From the NCBI RefSeq assembly GCF_002163585.1, contig NZ_CP015579.1, positions 3,162,001 to 3,226,000 on the forward strand: a DNA stretch of 64,000 nt, read 5' to 3'. The translations under genes were made by a program, and so were the position numbers. Positions 20,103-29,652 of this stretch are shown here, one piece after another (position 1 is the stretch's first letter; every line of letters begins with the position of its first letter). This DNA is from Tatumella citrea. Its GTDB lineage: Bacteria; Pseudomonadota; Gammaproteobacteria; Enterobacterales; Enterobacteriaceae. Under the pieces are notes generated by a model, which searched no databases, was not told the origin of the DNA, and saw only the letters and a list, made by a program, of their open reading frames with translations.

Positions 20103-21764
20103 ATGCTGGCACAACTGACCATCAGTAATTTTGCAATTGTCCGTGAACTGGATGTCGACTTCCAACAGGGTATGACCACCATCACCGGGGAAACCGGTGC
20201 CGGTAAGTCGATTGCGATAGATGCGCTTAGCCTGTGCCTGGGCGCCAGAGCAGAGGCCGAAATGGTCCGGCCTGGCGCTACGCGGGCAGATATCTGCGCT
20301 CGCTTCCGCCTGCAATCCTCCCCGTCTGCCCGCCAGTGGCTGGCAGACAATCATCTGGATGATAACGACGAGTGTCTGCTGCGGCGGGTCATCAATGCCG
20401 ATGGGCGTTCACGCGGCTTTATCAATGGCACAGCCGTACCACTTTCACAACTACGGGAACTTGGCCAACTATTAATTCAGATTCATGGCCAACATGCTCA
20501 TCAGTTGCTGCTGAAACCTGAGCATCAGCGTTTCTTGCTCGACGCTTATGCCGATCCAACTCCGTTGTCTGATTCTATGCGCCATCACTATCAACAATGG
20601 CATTCTGCCTGTCGCGCGTTGGCCAGCCTGCAGCAACAGACCCTGGAGCGGGAGTCCCGCAGAGAATTACTGCAGTATCAGTTGAAAGAGCTAAACAGTT
20701 TTGCACCTGTCGCCGGTGAATTTGAGGGGGCAGACAATGAATATAAACACCTTGCCAGTAGCGGACAACGCTTAACACTGAGCCAGCAGGCGTCACGAAT
20801 GATTTCTGAAGGTGACGACATCACCCTGCAATCTTTGCTGCATACGGCTCGCCAGAGCGTCAGTGAATTACTGCCAATGGATGAAACCCTGACGCCGGTT
20901 CTGACCATGCTGGAAGATGCTGCTATCCTGATAAGTGAAGCCGGAGATGAACTTCGTCACTACTGCGAACGTATTGATCTGGACCCTAACCGTCTGCAGG
21001 AGCTGGAACAGCGTATCTCACGGCAGATTTCACTGGCCCGCAAACACCATGTCTCACCGGAAAACCTGCCAGAGCTGCATCAGCAATTACTGTCTGAATA
21101 CCAGCAACTGGAATCACACGACGAAGAACTGGAACTACTGAATCAGCAGGTTAATAAACATCACCAGGCCGCCCTGCAAACAGCACAGCAACTGAATCAG
21201 CAACGCTGCCAGTTTGCGGCTGAACTCTCTGCCAGAATTACTGATTCAATCCATCAGTTATCGATGCAACATGGTCGTTTTACTATTGATGTGACATTCA
21301 ATGCTGATCGCCTGACTCCTGAAGGTGCAGATACCATCGAATTCCGTGTCAGCACTAACCCGGGACAACCTTTACAGCCATTGGCTAAAGTAGCCTCCGG
21401 TGGTGAATTGTCACGTATCGCACTGGCCATTCAGGTTATCACTGCGAAGAAAATGGAAACCCCGGCAATGATTTTCGATGAAGTGGATGTTGGAATCAGT
21501 GGCCCGACGGCCGCCATTGTCGGAAAAATGCTGCGTCAACTGGGAGAATCAACCCAGGTGATGTGCGTTACGCATCTGCCACAGGTCGCGGGTTGTGGTC
21601 ACAGCCATTTCTTTATCAGTAAAATGACCGACGGAACCATGACTGAAACCCAGATGCGGCTGCTGGATAAGCAGGCAAGACTGCATGAGTTAGCCCGGTT
21701 ACTGGGAGGAAGTGAAGTCACCCGCAATACCCTGGCCAATGCCAGAGAACTTTTAGCGGCGTGA
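20103..21764 (+). CDS. recN: DNA repair protein RecN
   Basis: 553 aa from [13 protein letters not shown], exactly the E. coli length; the longer frame adds 27 residues that run through the LexA box. SMC-like ATPase that holds broken DNA ends and sister chromatids during double-strand break repair. Walker A is GETGAGKS (29-36), long coiled-coil arms fill the middle, the ABC signature is [13 protein letters not shown], and Walker B is [12 protein letters not shown]. Confidence 0.97.
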   Translation: MLAQLTISNFAIVRELDVDFQQGMTTITGETGAGKSIAIDALSLCLGARAEAEMVRPGATRADICARFRLQSSPSARQWLADNHLDDNDECLLRRVINADGRSRGFINGTAVPLSQLRELGQLLIQIHGQHAHQLLLKPEHQRFLLDAYADPTPLSDSMRHHYQQWHSACRALASLQQQTLERESRRELLQYQLKELNSFAPVAGEFEGADNEYKHLASSGQRLTLSQQASRMISEGDDITLQSLLHTARQSVSELLPMDETLTPVLTMLEDAAILISEAGDELRHYCERIDLDPNRLQELEQRISRQISLARKHHVSPENLPELHQQLLSEYQQLESHDEELELLNQQVNKHHQAALQTAQQLNQQRCQFAAELSARITDSIHQLSMQHGRFTIDVTFNADRLTPEGADTIEFRVSTNPGQPLQPLAKVASGGELSRIALAIQVITAKKMETPAMIFDEVDVGISGPTAAIVGKMLRQLGESTQVMCVTHLPQVAGCGHSHFFISKMTDGTMTETQMRLLDKQARLHELARLLGGSEVTRNTLANARELLAA

Positions 21765-21948
21765 TTTGGCACTTTTTTATCGTTCGGAAGTCATATGCAT
21801 ACTCTGCAAAGGTTTCCATCCGGCGAAAGGTCTATTATTATCGATATCTTATCTCGCCGGACGAAGCAAACCTGTTACAGGCAGAATTCATCGTTGATGG
21901 CAAAAACCGCCTTGCACAGGCATATGTGTCCGAAAAAGGAATGTATAC

Positions 21949-22290
21949 ATGCGCAGTAAAATACTGGCTGCTGCTGCAGTAGTAATGTTGATGGCAACCG
22001 CTGGTTGCTCAACTATCGAAAAGGTCGTCTATCGTCCGGATATTAACCAGGGCAACTATCTGGTCGCGAGTGATATTAGTAAACTTCATACCGGCATGAA
22101 TCAGCAACAGGTTGCGTATACCCTCGGAACTCCGATGATGCGTGACCCGTTTGGCAGCAATGTCTGGTATTACGTGTTCCGTCGTGAACCAAGCCATGCA
22201 GGTATCACTCAGCAGACCCTGACTCTGACTTTTAACAGCAGTGGAATACTGACCAATATTGATAACAAACCGGCTCTGACAAAAAACTAG
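21949..22290 (+). CDS. bamE: Outer membrane protein assembly factor BamE
   Basis: 113 aa, the E. coli length. Lipoprotein subunit of the BAM beta-barrel insertion complex. The lipobox MATAGC ends at the lipidated C20. The SmpA/OmlA fold is recognisable from [26 protein letters not shown] and NVWYYVFR. It lies 184 bp downstream of recN and is followed by a strong terminator. Confidence 0.96.
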   Translation: MRSKILAAAAVVMLMATAGCSTIEKVVYRPDINQGNYLVASDISKLHTGMNQQQVAYTLGTPMMRDPFGSNVWYYVFRREPSHAGITQQTLTLTFNSSGILTNIDNKPALTKN

Positions 22291-22341
22291 CCGGTTAGTA
22301 TTCCCGGCAACAGGCTCCGGCAATAGAAAACAGGACAGGAC

Positions 22342-22369
22342 AGCGCAGTGAATACTGCGCTATTTTTTT
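22342..22369 (+). terminator. bamE intrinsic terminator
   Basis: AGCGCAG (22342-22348) pairs with CTGCGCT (22355-22361), followed by A and seven T residues. Confidence 0.9.
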
Positions 22370-22390
22370 GTTGAAAATTGCCCGGGGGAG

Positions 22391-22687
22391 TTATTTTTTG
22401 TTCGCGTTAGCAGAGCGTTCAGCCCTTTGACGACGCAATTCTTTCGGGTCAGCCAGCAACGGACGATAAATTTCGACTCTGTCACCGTCACTCACCTCAT
22501 CATGCAGTTTGACTGCACGGCTGAAAATACCGACTTTGTTTTCAGAGAGATCAATATCTCGTCGCAAAGTTGTCAGTCCGGATTCGATTATCGCCTGTTC
22601 AACGGTACTGCCTTCAGGCACTCTGACTGTTCGCAGGTACTGTTTTTCAGGCAGAGCGTAAACCACTTCAACCTGGATATCAGCCAC
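22391..22687 (-). CDS. rnfH: RnfH/RatB family ubiquitin-fold protein
   Basis: 98 aa (E. coli YfjF/RatB 96 aa). Beta-grasp protein of the UPF0125/RnfH family: [11 protein letters not shown] at the start, [16 protein letters not shown] in the middle and [23 protein letters not shown] at the end. The molecular role is not settled. It overlaps ratA by 8 bp, the conserved ratA-ratB pair. Confidence 0.92.
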   Translation of the reverse strand: MADIQVEVVYALPEKQYLRTVRVPEGSTVEQAIIESGLTTLRRDIDLSENKVGIFSRAVKLHDEVSDGDRVEIYRPLLADPKELRRQRAERSANANKK

Positions 22688-23114
22688 GATAAACCTCTTT
22701 AGCCCTGACGGTAAACGCCTGCACCATGCTGTTAGCTAGTTCTTTGAAGATCCGACCAAATGCCATTTCAACCAACATATTGGTAAATTCAAAATCAAGA
22801 CTTAGCTCAACCTTGCAGGCATCATCGCCCAGTGGAACAAAATGCCAGCCACCAGTCAGCTTGCGAAACGGACCATCGACCAGTTGCATGTGAATACGCT
22901 GATTATCGGTCAGTGTGTTGCGGGTAGTGAACGTTTTACTTATCCCGGCTTTAGAAACATCCACCGAGGCGGTCATTTGATCTTCTGAACTGTCGAGGAT
23001 CCGGCTGCCGGTGCAGCCCGGCAAAAATTGCGGGTATGCATCAACATCATTCACCAGCCGGTACATCTTTTCAGCACTGTACGGGACCAGCGCTGAACGA
23101 CTAATCTGGGCCAT
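22680..23114 (-). CDS. ratA: START-domain protein RatA (ubiquinone-binding/ribosome association toxin family)
   Basis: 144 aa. Coq10/SRPBCC fold: [28 protein letters not shown] at the N-terminus, an [18 protein letters not shown] segment and a C-terminal helix ending [10 protein letters not shown]. coli RatA was described as blocking 70S assembly; its homologues are linked to ubiquinone function. The gene is divergent from smpB and overlaps rnfH. Confidence 0.92.
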   Translation of the reverse strand: MAQISRSALVPYSAEKMYRLVNDVDAYPQFLPGCTGSRILDSSEDQMTASVDVSKAGISKTFTTRNTLTDNQRIHMQLVDGPFRKLTGGWHFVPLGDDACKVELSLDFEFTNMLVEMAFGRIFKELANSMVQAFTVRAKEVYRG

Positions 23115-23193
23115 AACACTTCCTGCTTAGTAAAAAACCCGACGATCATACCAGTTTCAACAGTTAAACAAAAATGTCTTCATGCTACCGGCG

Positions 23194-23230
23194 TGCTAGA
23201 ATGTGCTTCTTATTACCCCCGAGACGGGGG
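23194..23230 (+). promoter_or_regulatory. smpB extended -10 promoter and leader hairpin
   Basis: TGC-TAGAAT (23194-23202) forms an extended -10 element; the -35 is poor. A very stable short hairpin CCCCCG-AGA-CGGGGG (23216-23230) would lie near the mRNA 5' end, about 40 nt before the smpB start. Confidence 0.5.
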
Positions 23231-23269
23231 ATGGTTTCTGCGCATAAGTGGTGTAAAATAAGCAATATT

Positions 23270-23752
23270 ATGACTAAGAAAAAAGCTCACAAACCCGGTT
23301 CTGCAACCATTGCCCTGAACAAACGCGCCCGCCATGAGTACTTTATTGAAGAAGAATTTGAGGCCGGACTGTCGTTACAAGGATGGGAAGTAAAATCTCT
23401 TCGTGCCGGCAAAGCCAATATCAGTGAAAGCTACATCCTGTTACGTGACGGTGAAGCCTTTCTGTTTGGTGCTACCTTTCAGCCGTTGATTGGTGCTTCA
23501 ACCCATGTGGTCTGCGATCCGACCCGTAACCGTAAATTATTACTAAAACAACGTGAGCTGGATTCGATCTTCGGCCGGGTTAACCGTGAAGGCTATACCA
23601 TCGTTGCGTTATCGCTCTACTGGAAAAATGCCTGGTGTAAGCTGAAGATTGGCGTTGCAAAAGGTAAGAAAGAACACGATAAGCGTGACGACATCCGTGA
23701 ACGTGAATGGAAAATAGACAAAGCACGGATTATGAAGAAAGGAAATCGCTAA
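23270..23752 (+). CDS. smpB: SsrA-binding protein SmpB
   Basis: 160 aa from [11 protein letters not shown], the E. coli length; the longer upstream frame is not conserved. SmpB carries tmRNA to stalled ribosomes. Core motifs are [37 protein letters not shown] and the basic C-terminal tail ([19 protein letters not shown]) that mimics the mRNA in the decoding centre. ssrA follows 49 bp later, so both trans-translation partners lie together. Confidence 0.97.
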   Translation: MTKKKAHKPGSATIALNKRARHEYFIEEEFEAGLSLQGWEVKSLRAGKANISESYILLRDGEAFLFGATFQPLIGASTHVVCDPTRNRKLLLKQRELDSIFGRVNREGYTIVALSLYWKNAWCKLKIGVAKGKKEHDKRDDIREREWKIDKARIMKKGNR

Positions 23753-23801
23753 ACCACTGGTGTAGCAGACGCTTTTCCTGATATAGTGTACCACAGTACT
23801 T

Positions 23802-24165
23802 GGGGCTGATTCTGGATTCGACGGGATTTGCGAAGCCCAAGGAGCATGCCGAGGGGCGGTTGGCCTCGTAAAAAGCCGCAAAAAAATAGTCGCAAACGAC
23901 GAAAACTACGCTTTAGCAGCTTAATAACCTGCTAAGAGCCCTCTCTCCCTAGCCTCCGCTCTTAGGACGGGGATCAAGAGAGGTCAAACCCAAAAGAGAT
24001 CGTGTGGAGACCCTGCCTGGGGTTGAAGCATTAAACTGAATCAGGCTAGTTTGTCAGTAGCGTGTCCATCCGCAGCTGGCCGGCGAATGTAAAGACTGGA
24101 CTAAGCATGTAGTGCCGACGGTGTAGTAATTTCGGACGCGGGTTCAACTCCCGCCAGCTCCACCA
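23802..24165 (+). ncRNA. ssrA: Transfer-messenger RNA (tmRNA)
   Basis: 364 nt from GGGGCTGATTCTGGATTCGA to the tRNA-like 3' end CCAGCTCCACCA, almost identical to E. coli tmRNA. The reading frame for the proteolysis tag runs from GCA at 23892 to TAA at 23924 and encodes ANDENYALAA. The T-arm GGTTCAACTCC near the 3' end is intact. No integrase gene or repeat of the 3' end was found downstream, although ssrA is a common integration site. Confidence 0.98.
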
Positions 24166-24208
24166 AATTCTCCACCGGTGATACCAGAATCACCCGGTGA
24201 AGTCCTGA

Positions 24209-24242
24209 AAGCCCGCATGGCACAAGCCTTGCGGGCTTTTTT
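24209..24242 (+). terminator. ssrA intrinsic terminator
   Basis: AGCCCGCA (24210-24217) pairs with TGCGGGCT (24230-24237) and runs into six T residues. Confidence 0.92.
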
Positions 24243-24403
24243 GTGCCTGTAGAAGTCCGGGTCCCTCGCCCGAATCCAGTGATTAATGGTTTATGTATTG
24301 ATATTCTTACATCAGGGCCTGGTGCTCCTGTTTGCGTGTCATTAGGCGGATTTGTTGGCGATGCTTTTGCGGTATGGGAAACAGGCAACTGGTGGAAATA
24401 AAG

Positions 24404-24877
24404 ATGGAACAAGTCTCTACACTATCACTCTGCGAAATCAGTGAAGCAACAGATACCACTCAGGCTCGATCCGAAGTTTTGATTGGCGGTAACTCAACGG
24501 GGATTATTATTCCAGGAAAAGTGCCTGAAGCTGTAATAAGAGTTGATGAGCGCCGCTATCTCTTATTCATGACAGATGACATTATCTATGAGGAGATGCT
24601 GACAGTATTACTGTTGGATCTCTCTCAAGGTGTAATAGAAGAACTGACTATCGGAGCCGCTTATTCTTCGGGTTATTTCGAGGATTTAAAGGTTTTGCCC
24701 CATTCCGCCAGCTTCCGTTTTATCGGTGATACCACCTGGACAGTAAAAGTATCTGCATCTCCCACGTTAAAACTGCCGTTTTCCGATCCTCGCGGCGTAA
24801 ACCGTCCTATGGGTTTAACAAAATATATTTATGTCTCCGCTAACCCTGCACCAACCAGGGCTGGCAATAATAGATAG
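24404..24877 (+). CDS. Hypothetical protein downstream of ssrA
   Basis: 157 aa if started at the ATG at 24404 (GGTGGA about 9 nt upstream). The frame stays open 24 codons further up but with poor, Cys/Arg-rich composition. The protein is acidic, soluble and without a signal peptide or membrane segment. It has a beta-rich pattern (VLIGGNSTGIIIPGKVPEAV, RRYLLFMTDD) and a helix ILLDLSQGVIEELTI. It is not recognised. The opposite orientation to the nearby CDI array and the accessory setting would suit an orphan immunity or island gene, but nothing shows this directly. Confidence 0.6.
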   Translation: MEQVSTLSLCEISEATDTTQARSEVLIGGNSTGIIIPGKVPEAVIRVDERRYLLFMTDDIIYEEMLTVLLLDLSQGVIEELTIGAAYSSGYFEDLKVLPHSASFRFIGDTTWTVKVSASPTLKLPFSDPRGVNRPMGLTKYIYVSANPAPTRAGNNR

Positions 24878-24976
24878 AGAAGGAGTGACAGGCAGGGAGG
24901 TATTAAACAGGCCAGGAAAATGGTCAGAGAGCCGGTGGAGACTTACACTACATCCCTATATGTCACTCAAATACAA

Positions 24977-25003
24977 AACGCCCGGTGAAGTCTACCGGGC
25001 GTT
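24977..25003 (-). terminator. Terminator downstream of the ompX-like gene
   Basis: AACGCCCGGT (24977-24986) pairs with ACCGGGCGTT (24994-25003), a perfect 10-bp stem. On the minus strand it is followed by TTTTGTATTT. It could also stop plus-strand readthrough. Confidence 0.75.
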
Positions 25004-25131
25004 ACAGGGTTGAAAACTGTCAACCTATATCAAGACAAGTCAATCAATAACCGACTGGCAGTCCGGCAGCTCATTATCGAACGCCTGAGCCTGACCTGCA
25101 TGAAGATAATTATTCTCAACTTCAGTCGGGA

Positions 25132-25695
25132 TCAGAAGCGGTAGCCAACGCCAAGGTTAAAGCCGTTTATTGCAAAACTTTTCTCAAATTTAACCCTGGT
25201 GCCTTCATAGCCGAAATTAACGGAGAAGTTCTCAGTCGGGTTAACAATAACACCGGCACCATAAGCGAATGACGTTGCACTACTGCTAAACTTTTCTGAA
25301 TACTGAGTAAGATAGGTTGTTTTACCTTCAGCTTTTGCCTGAACCGCCCCAATAAGGGCATAAATGCTGACATAATCATTAATGCGGTAGGCCGGTCCGG
25401 TCAGCAATGAGTAGTATTTCAAAGTATCATGGCCGTCATATCCACTGGGGTCACCATTAAAATCGACCCGGTATGAATAGTCATTATCACCTTTCATATA
25501 ACTGAATGAACCGATTACACTGACAGGCGAATCCCATTCATAGCGATACTGGACATTTATCCCGCGAATATTTTTAAAATCCGCCACTTTACTCTGTGCA
25601 TAACCGACTGAGACCGTGTGACTGTCAGCCAGCACGCTGGTATTGGCAAAAAGGCCACCACAAAGTAATGCCGCCATCATAATTTTTGCTTTCAT
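25132..25695 (-). CDS. Ail/Lom (OmpX)-family outer membrane protein
   Basis: 187 aa. Signal peptide about 1-23 (GLFANTSVLA, then DSHTVSVGYAQSK). The rest alternates in the manner of an eight-stranded barrel: GINVQYRYEW, VIGSFSYMKGDNDYSY, YYSLLTGPAYRINDYVSIYALIGA, SFAYGAGVIVNPTENFSVNFGYEG, ending NGFNLGVGYRF with the terminal Phe needed for barrel insertion. Ail/OmpX proteins act in adhesion, serum resistance or stress; the specific role is not evident. It lies at the 3' end of the CDI array on the same strand. Confidence 0.88.
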   Translation of the reverse strand: MKAKIMMAALLCGGLFANTSVLADSHTVSVGYAQSKVADFKNIRGINVQYRYEWDSPVSVIGSFSYMKGDNDYSYRVDFNGDPSGYDGHDTLKYYSLLTGPAYRINDYVSIYALIGAVQAKAEGKTTYLTQYSEKFSSSATSFAYGAGVIVNPTENFSVNFGYEGTRVKFEKSFAINGFNLGVGYRF

Positions 25696-25721
25696 GAGTT
25701 TTAATTCCTTTTAAAAATGTG

Positions 25722-26331
25722 TCAATCAATTGCCCGCACCTTAATGCAGGACTTCACTACCTGAACCCTCAATCCACCGTAGACAACGACTGTATTTTCA
25801 CTACGGTGACCGGGCCGGTATTCTAGAAAGGCATCTGGCGAATTCAACGCGAAGTGAATGTGAAGCAGCCATGCCTGATTCTGCCAATACTCCCCCAGCT
25901 CTCCCTGATTGTTCAGATAAGCCGGGTTTACTGTTTCCACTGATGCTCCTTGTCAGAAAGGCTCCTACGGCTTGCCCGGTTGTAATTTTGAGGGTCGGGT
26001 CAACTGCTTTAACAACCCGCAGGAACTTTCTTACCTGGTAATATAATCCCAGCCAATATTCCACCCGTAGCTTCCAGCAAAGCCTGATTCTTCCCTTCCA
26101 GGTTATACAGAGCCGTGCAGCATCTGCTGCGTAATCCGCTCCTTCCAATGCTGCATCACCAGTATCAGCCAGGGCATTAATGATTGCGTTGGCGATAGCC
26201 GATGTCGTACCGTTACCTACAGCTTATCCCGTAGCTGATCTTTCAGGTATTCAGCCGCCTGTTTAACCAACTATCTGGCTTTATCTCCACTTTGCGAGTT
26301 ATTCTCAACAACAACTCCAACCGAAGAATCT
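25722..26331 (-). pseudogene. Degenerate CdiA C-terminal (VENN pre-toxin) module
   Basis: Conceptual translation of the minus strand in shifting frames gives CdiA pre-toxin text broken by stops. VGVVVENNSQSGDKAR (VENN at 26298-26309), then a stop, LVKQAAEYLKDQLRDKL, another stop, then GNGTTSAIANAIINALADTG, DAALEGADYAADAAR, a frame change to LEGKNQALLEATGGILAG and IILPGKKVPAGC, a stop, and a 3' part that reads TTGQAVGAFLTRSISGNS. VENN marks the start of variable toxin regions in CdiA proteins. At least three frame breaks show that this is a relic of a further effector module; no intact immunity gene follows. The unbroken 72-aa stretch 25722-25940 may be leftover toxin sequence. Confidence 0.72.
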
Positions 26332-26344
26332 GGGATTCGTCAGC

Positions 26345-26611
26345 TTACTGATTTGTTTTTTTACTACCATTACGCTCCTGGAGCCTTGCTTTTATCCATA
26401 TGCCACTCCCTAGAATAATTCCACCGGGTATTGCCTTATGCAGCGTATAAATCGACTCTTGTAAGAAATCAAAATAGAGTTCATAACCATTTTTTAAGTA
26501 GAAAATAAGAGCAATACTTAAACTCAATAAAAAAATCATTAAAAAAATCGCAGCTATCCAATAAATAATAAGAAAAATAAACAATGGGATATCAATTTTT
26601 TTGAATCTCAT
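26345..26611 (-). CDS. Small two-helix membrane protein, probable CDI immunity protein (second type)
   Basis: 88 aa with two hydrophobic segments (about residues 9-37 and 60-75). Its ATG overlaps the stop codon of the effector module upstream by one base (TAATG), the tight coupling expected of a toxin-immunity pair. It shares with the two 86-aa copies further upstream the internal KNG turn and a second helix with IPGGIILGSGIW, so it belongs to the same family but has diverged strongly. The gene is much more A/T-rich than its neighbours. Inferred job: protection of the inner membrane from the partner tail. Confidence 0.7.
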   Translation of the reverse strand: MRFKKIDIPLFIFLIIYWIAAIFLMIFLLSLSIALIFYLKNGYELYFDFLQESIYTLHKAIPGGIILGSGIWIKARLQERNGSKKTNQ

Positions 26612-28083
26612 TATTTTTTCCCTTTGTGATCATCTAGCTGATCTCTAAATTTATTACCAGTCACTTCAGATGTAAGAGAACCAATCGTAGCTTCAGCTAC
26701 GTCAGAAGCCATTTCCTTTATCACTGGCTTCATTACCTCTGATGCTACTTTTCCAGCCACACTACCTATTCCAGCACCAGCCATAGAGTTGACCGGATTC
26801 TCTCCCTTAATACCGCTACCCACCGCAGCACCTCCCATATTGATCGCTGCTGATGTACCGATGCCTTTACCGGTAGTTGCGGCTGAGGTTATACCAGCCA
26901 TAATCACATCAACATAACTGAATGGTTCATTTCCTCTGAGCTGAACACCGGCATTACCCCCTATACCGATAGCCGCATTTAACGCCATACCTTCTTTTAT
27001 CGTAGTACCCGGGACATTCGTACTAAACATTAGCGGTGCATCGCCAATACTGGCATTCGATTTATGGTAGCCCCAGGTATTCATAATAGTTTGTGCCTGT
27101 GACATGGCTTCCGAGTCCGGATTACGTTTTATATAATCCTGCCCTGAGATCAATCCTTTAACCAGTTCCTGCGATACTGCCGGACCATATTCCTTTTCCA
27201 TCTCAGACGCATAAACACGCAAATAACCTGCCAGTTCTGCCCGCTCAGTGCTGCTTATTTGTGAAGGGTCTCGGGTGAACTTATCCACCAGCGCATCACT
27301 GCGTTTATCGGCGTTTTCCAGCTTAATCAGCTCATTCGCAGCGGCCAGTGATTTATCACCCTGCTTTATTTTCTCTATGGCTTTAGCGAGCTTGTCGGAG
27401 TCGGTGTTACTCAGGAAGTTATTCTCAACCGCATTTTTCCCCGCCTGCGCACCCGCCACAGCATCTGCCGTGCTGTCACCGGCCAGGCCTCCCGCAAGGC
27501 CCGCTGCCAGAGTTCCCAGCGCGCTGATAGTCTGACGCTGCTCTTCGCTCAGGTCTTTCCGGTCAACGCCCGGATAGAGCTGTTGAGCGATAAATTCACC
27601 GGTGGTCGCCCCGGCTGCACCGGCTAACGCGCTGTTACCGTTAATCTGCGCTACTACCGCACCCAGTACCGCATGCGCCATCAGGTTCGCTTCAGTATTA
27701 ACCTTACCTGATGCATCTGTGGTCATATTGTGAATGACCTCAGCCAGATACGGCGACGAACCACCCGCTATCGCTTTTGCCAGGTCACCACCGGCCAGGC
27801 CCTGTACCGCAGCGGTAACCGCCTGGATACCCTGCTGGATGGCGCTGCCGGTTCCCCATTGCTGCTGCGCATTTTTGTAGCCAGAAGTTTCTTTCAGGGC
27901 TTTATCATATGCGGCACGTTCTTCCTTCGTGGCATTTATGCCCGGCTCTTTAACACCTTTCGTAGCCAGTTCTGCCTTACCTGCTCTTGTCACCTGAATC
28001 CGCCCCTGCGTCCTGGCAATATCCCCGGCCTGAACCCCGATTTCCCCTATCAGTTGAGGACTGATTGACGGGTAAGCTAACAC
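26611..28083 (-). CDS. Orphan CdiA C-terminal module with a VENN motif and glycine-rich effector tail
   Basis: 490 codons from a GTG at 28083 (reading LAYPSISPQLIGEIG). Residues about 10-220 are nearly identical to the pre-toxin part of the full-length CdiA. VENN lies at 27418-27429 (GKNAVENNFLS). The 268-residue tail differs from CdiA at first (helical, charged DKLAKAIEKIKQGDKS) but its last 115 residues resemble CdiA again: EPFSYVDVIMAGITSAATTG, then GGAAVGSGIKGENPVNSMAG, ending TSEVTGNKFRDQ plus DDHKGKK. There is no signal peptide and no convincing ribosome site, so it is probably a silent cassette unless recombined onto cdiA. Confidence 0.75.
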   Translation of the reverse strand: MLAYPSISPQLIGEIGVQAGDIARTQGRIQVTRAGKAELATKGVKEPGINATKEERAAYDKALKETSGYKNAQQQWGTGSAIQQGIQAVTAAVQGLAGGDLAKAIAGGSSPYLAEVIHNMTTDASGKVNTEANLMAHAVLGAVVAQINGNSALAGAAGATTGEFIAQQLYPGVDRKDLSEEQRQTISALGTLAAGLAGGLAGDSTADAVAGAQAGKNAVENNFLSNTDSDKLAKAIEKIKQGDKSLAAANELIKLENADKRSDALVDKFTRDPSQISSTERAELAGYLRVYASEMEKEYGPAVSQELVKGLISGQDYIKRNPDSEAMSQAQTIMNTWGYHKSNASIGDAPLMFSTNVPGTTIKEGMALNAAIGIGGNAGVQLRGNEPFSYVDVIMAGITSAATTGKGIGTSAAINMGGAAVGSGIKGENPVNSMAGAGIGSVAGKVASEVMKPVIKEMASDVAEATIGSLTSEVTGNKFRDQLDDHKGKK

Positions 28084-28105
28084 CGGTCTGTACCGGGGCG
28101 GCTCT

Positions 28106-28366
28106 TTATTGCTTAGAGGATGGTTCTTCTTTTTGTTTTATCCTGGATAAAAGCCAGATACCTACTCCTGTGGGGATTCCCACCACGATACCTCTTTTAA
28201 TTGAAAAAAAAACATCCTCATGCCAGCCAAAAATGAAATTTCCATTTTTAAAATAAACCAAAATTGCAGCACATAAGCAGCCTGACAAAAAAGCAAGAAT
28301 CATGGTAACGATAAAAGTTATTATTAAAATAAAAAGAGATTTTAAGCCATAAGTATTAGGTCTCAT
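28106..28366 (-). CDS. Small two-helix membrane protein, probable CDI immunity protein (duplicate copy)
   Basis: 86 aa, identical in protein sequence to the gene at 29675-29935. Hydrophobic segments are at about residues 10-38 and 57-75; the middle has the KNGNFIFGW turn and the second helix IPTGVGIWLLSR. The start overlaps the stop of the preceding orphan module by 4 nt (ATGA). It is part of the 1,569-bp tandem duplication. It would give a double dose of immunity if expressed. Confidence 0.72.
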   Translation of the reverse strand: MRPNTYGLKSLFILIITFIVTMILAFLSGCLCAAILVYFKNGNFIFGWHEDVFFSIKRGIVVGIPTGVGIWLLSRIKQKEEPSSKQ

Positions 28367-29652
28367 TTCTTATCTCCCGCATTCTTTAGCTTATCTTCAA
28401 CTTTACTTCCCGTAGTTTCGCTAATTACAGAGCCGCCAATAGCTCCAGCAATACCAGCTGTTTTATCTGAGACAATTGGGAAATATTTATTACCAACTTC
28501 TACAGCTTTACCTCCGCCAGCACCAATTACAGTACCAATAACTGCACCAGCTACAACCGGAAGTGTATCTTTCCCCTGCAATTTAGCGCCAGCATAAGCT
28601 CCGGTGATACTGGCCGCTTCAGTAAACCAGAATCCTTTACCCTGCGTTAACGCACTGACACCAGTAGCAATAAGTGCATCGGTGGCACTGAAAGGGTCGC
28701 CATTGTTCAACTGGTTAAACACGTTTGCTGAGCCGCCTATTGCTCCCGCAGCAATAACACTTCCCGCCGTTGCGGTAGTTGGTAGCAGAACAGGAGCCAC
28801 AACGGTTGTCATCCCCGCGCCCCAGGCAGTTAACAGTCCGGTGGCCGGATTCTGGTTTGCTGGTAAATCACCTTTCGCATTCTTGCTCAGCGCCGCGTTT
28901 ATCTCTTCCGCTGTTGCTCCGGCTTCGATCATTGAGCTTCCCAGCGAGGCCGCTGCCTGACCATAGCTCCCCAGCCCGCCAAGGTTGTTGTTATTGGATG
29001 AGTTCTTCCCCGCCTGCGCACCCGCCACAGCATCTGCCGTGCTGTCACCGGCGATACCGCCAGCCAGGCCCGCCGCCAGGGTTCCCAGCGCGCTGATAGT
29101 CTGCCGCTGCTCTTCGCTCAGGTCTTTCCGGTCAACGCCCGGATAGAGCTGTTGAGCGATAAATTCACCGGTGGTCGCCCCGGCTGCACCGGCTAACGCG
29201 CTGTTACCGTTAATCTGCGCTACTACCGCACCCAGTACCGCATGCGCCATCAGGTTCGCTTCAGTATTAACCTTACCTGATGCATCTGTGGTCATATTGT
29301 GAATGACCTCAGCCAGATACGGCGACGAACCACCCGCTATCGCTTTTGCCAGGTCACCACCGGCCAGGCCCTGTACCGCAGCGGTAACCGCCTGGATACC
29401 CTGCTGGATGGCGCTGCCGGTTCCCCATTGCTGCTGCGCATTTTTGTAGCCAGAAGTTTCTTTCAGGGCTTTATCATATGCGGCACGTTCTTCCTTCGTG
29501 GCATTTATGCCCAGCTCTTTAACACCTTTCGTAGCCAGTTCTGCCTTACCTGCTCTTGTCACCTGAATCCGCCCCTGCGTCCTGGCAATATCCCCGGCCT
29601 GAACCCCGATTTCCCCTATCAGTTGAGGACTGATTGACGGGTAAGCTAACAC
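28363..29652 (-). CDS. Orphan CdiA C-terminal module, tandem duplicate of the cdiA 3' end
   Basis: 429 codons from a GTG at 29652. After the junction-specific leader LAYPSISP it repeats the last 420 residues of CdiA with only a few changes (for example KEL for KEP in the pre-toxin part) and an identical effector tail ending VEDKLKNAGDKK. Junction DNA upstream is the same as that in front of the other orphan module (about 28054-28105). No signal peptide; the start codon has no good ribosome site, so the copy may be unexpressed. Confidence 0.75.
   Translation of the reverse strand: MLAYPSISPQLIGEIGVQAGDIARTQGRIQVTRAGKAELATKGVKELGINATKEERAAYDKALKETSGYKNAQQQWGTGSAIQQGIQAVTAAVQGLAGGDLAKAIAGGSSPYLAEVIHNMTTDASGKVNTEANLMAHAVLGAVVAQINGNSALAGAAGATTGEFIAQQLYPGVDRKDLSEEQRQTISALGTLAAGLAGGIAGDSTADAVAGAQAGKNSSNNNNLGGLGSYGQAAASLGSSMIEAGATAEEINAALSKNAKGDLPANQNPATGLLTAWGAGMTTVVAPVLLPTTATAGSVIAAGAIGGSANVFNQLNNGDPFSATDALIATGVSALTQGKGFWFTEAASITGAYAGAKLQGKDTLPVVAGAVIGTVIGAGGGKAVEVGNKYFPIVSDKTAGIAGAIGGSVISETTGSKVEDKLKNAGDKK

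Noticed and set aside
21761..21982. 73-codon plus-strand frame between recN and bamE
   Set aside because: It overlaps the bamE signal sequence, has no ribosome site and no protein-like features; more likely the bamE promoter region.
24243..24403. Possible integrative element attached at the ssrA 3' end
   Set aside because: No integrase gene and no repeat of the tmRNA 3' end was found within the window; only the accessory gene content hints at it.
24831..25013. 60-codon frame after the hypothetical gene downstream of ssrA
   Set aside because: It runs into the terminator hairpin at 24977-25003 and overlaps the upstream gene in another frame without any signal of its own.
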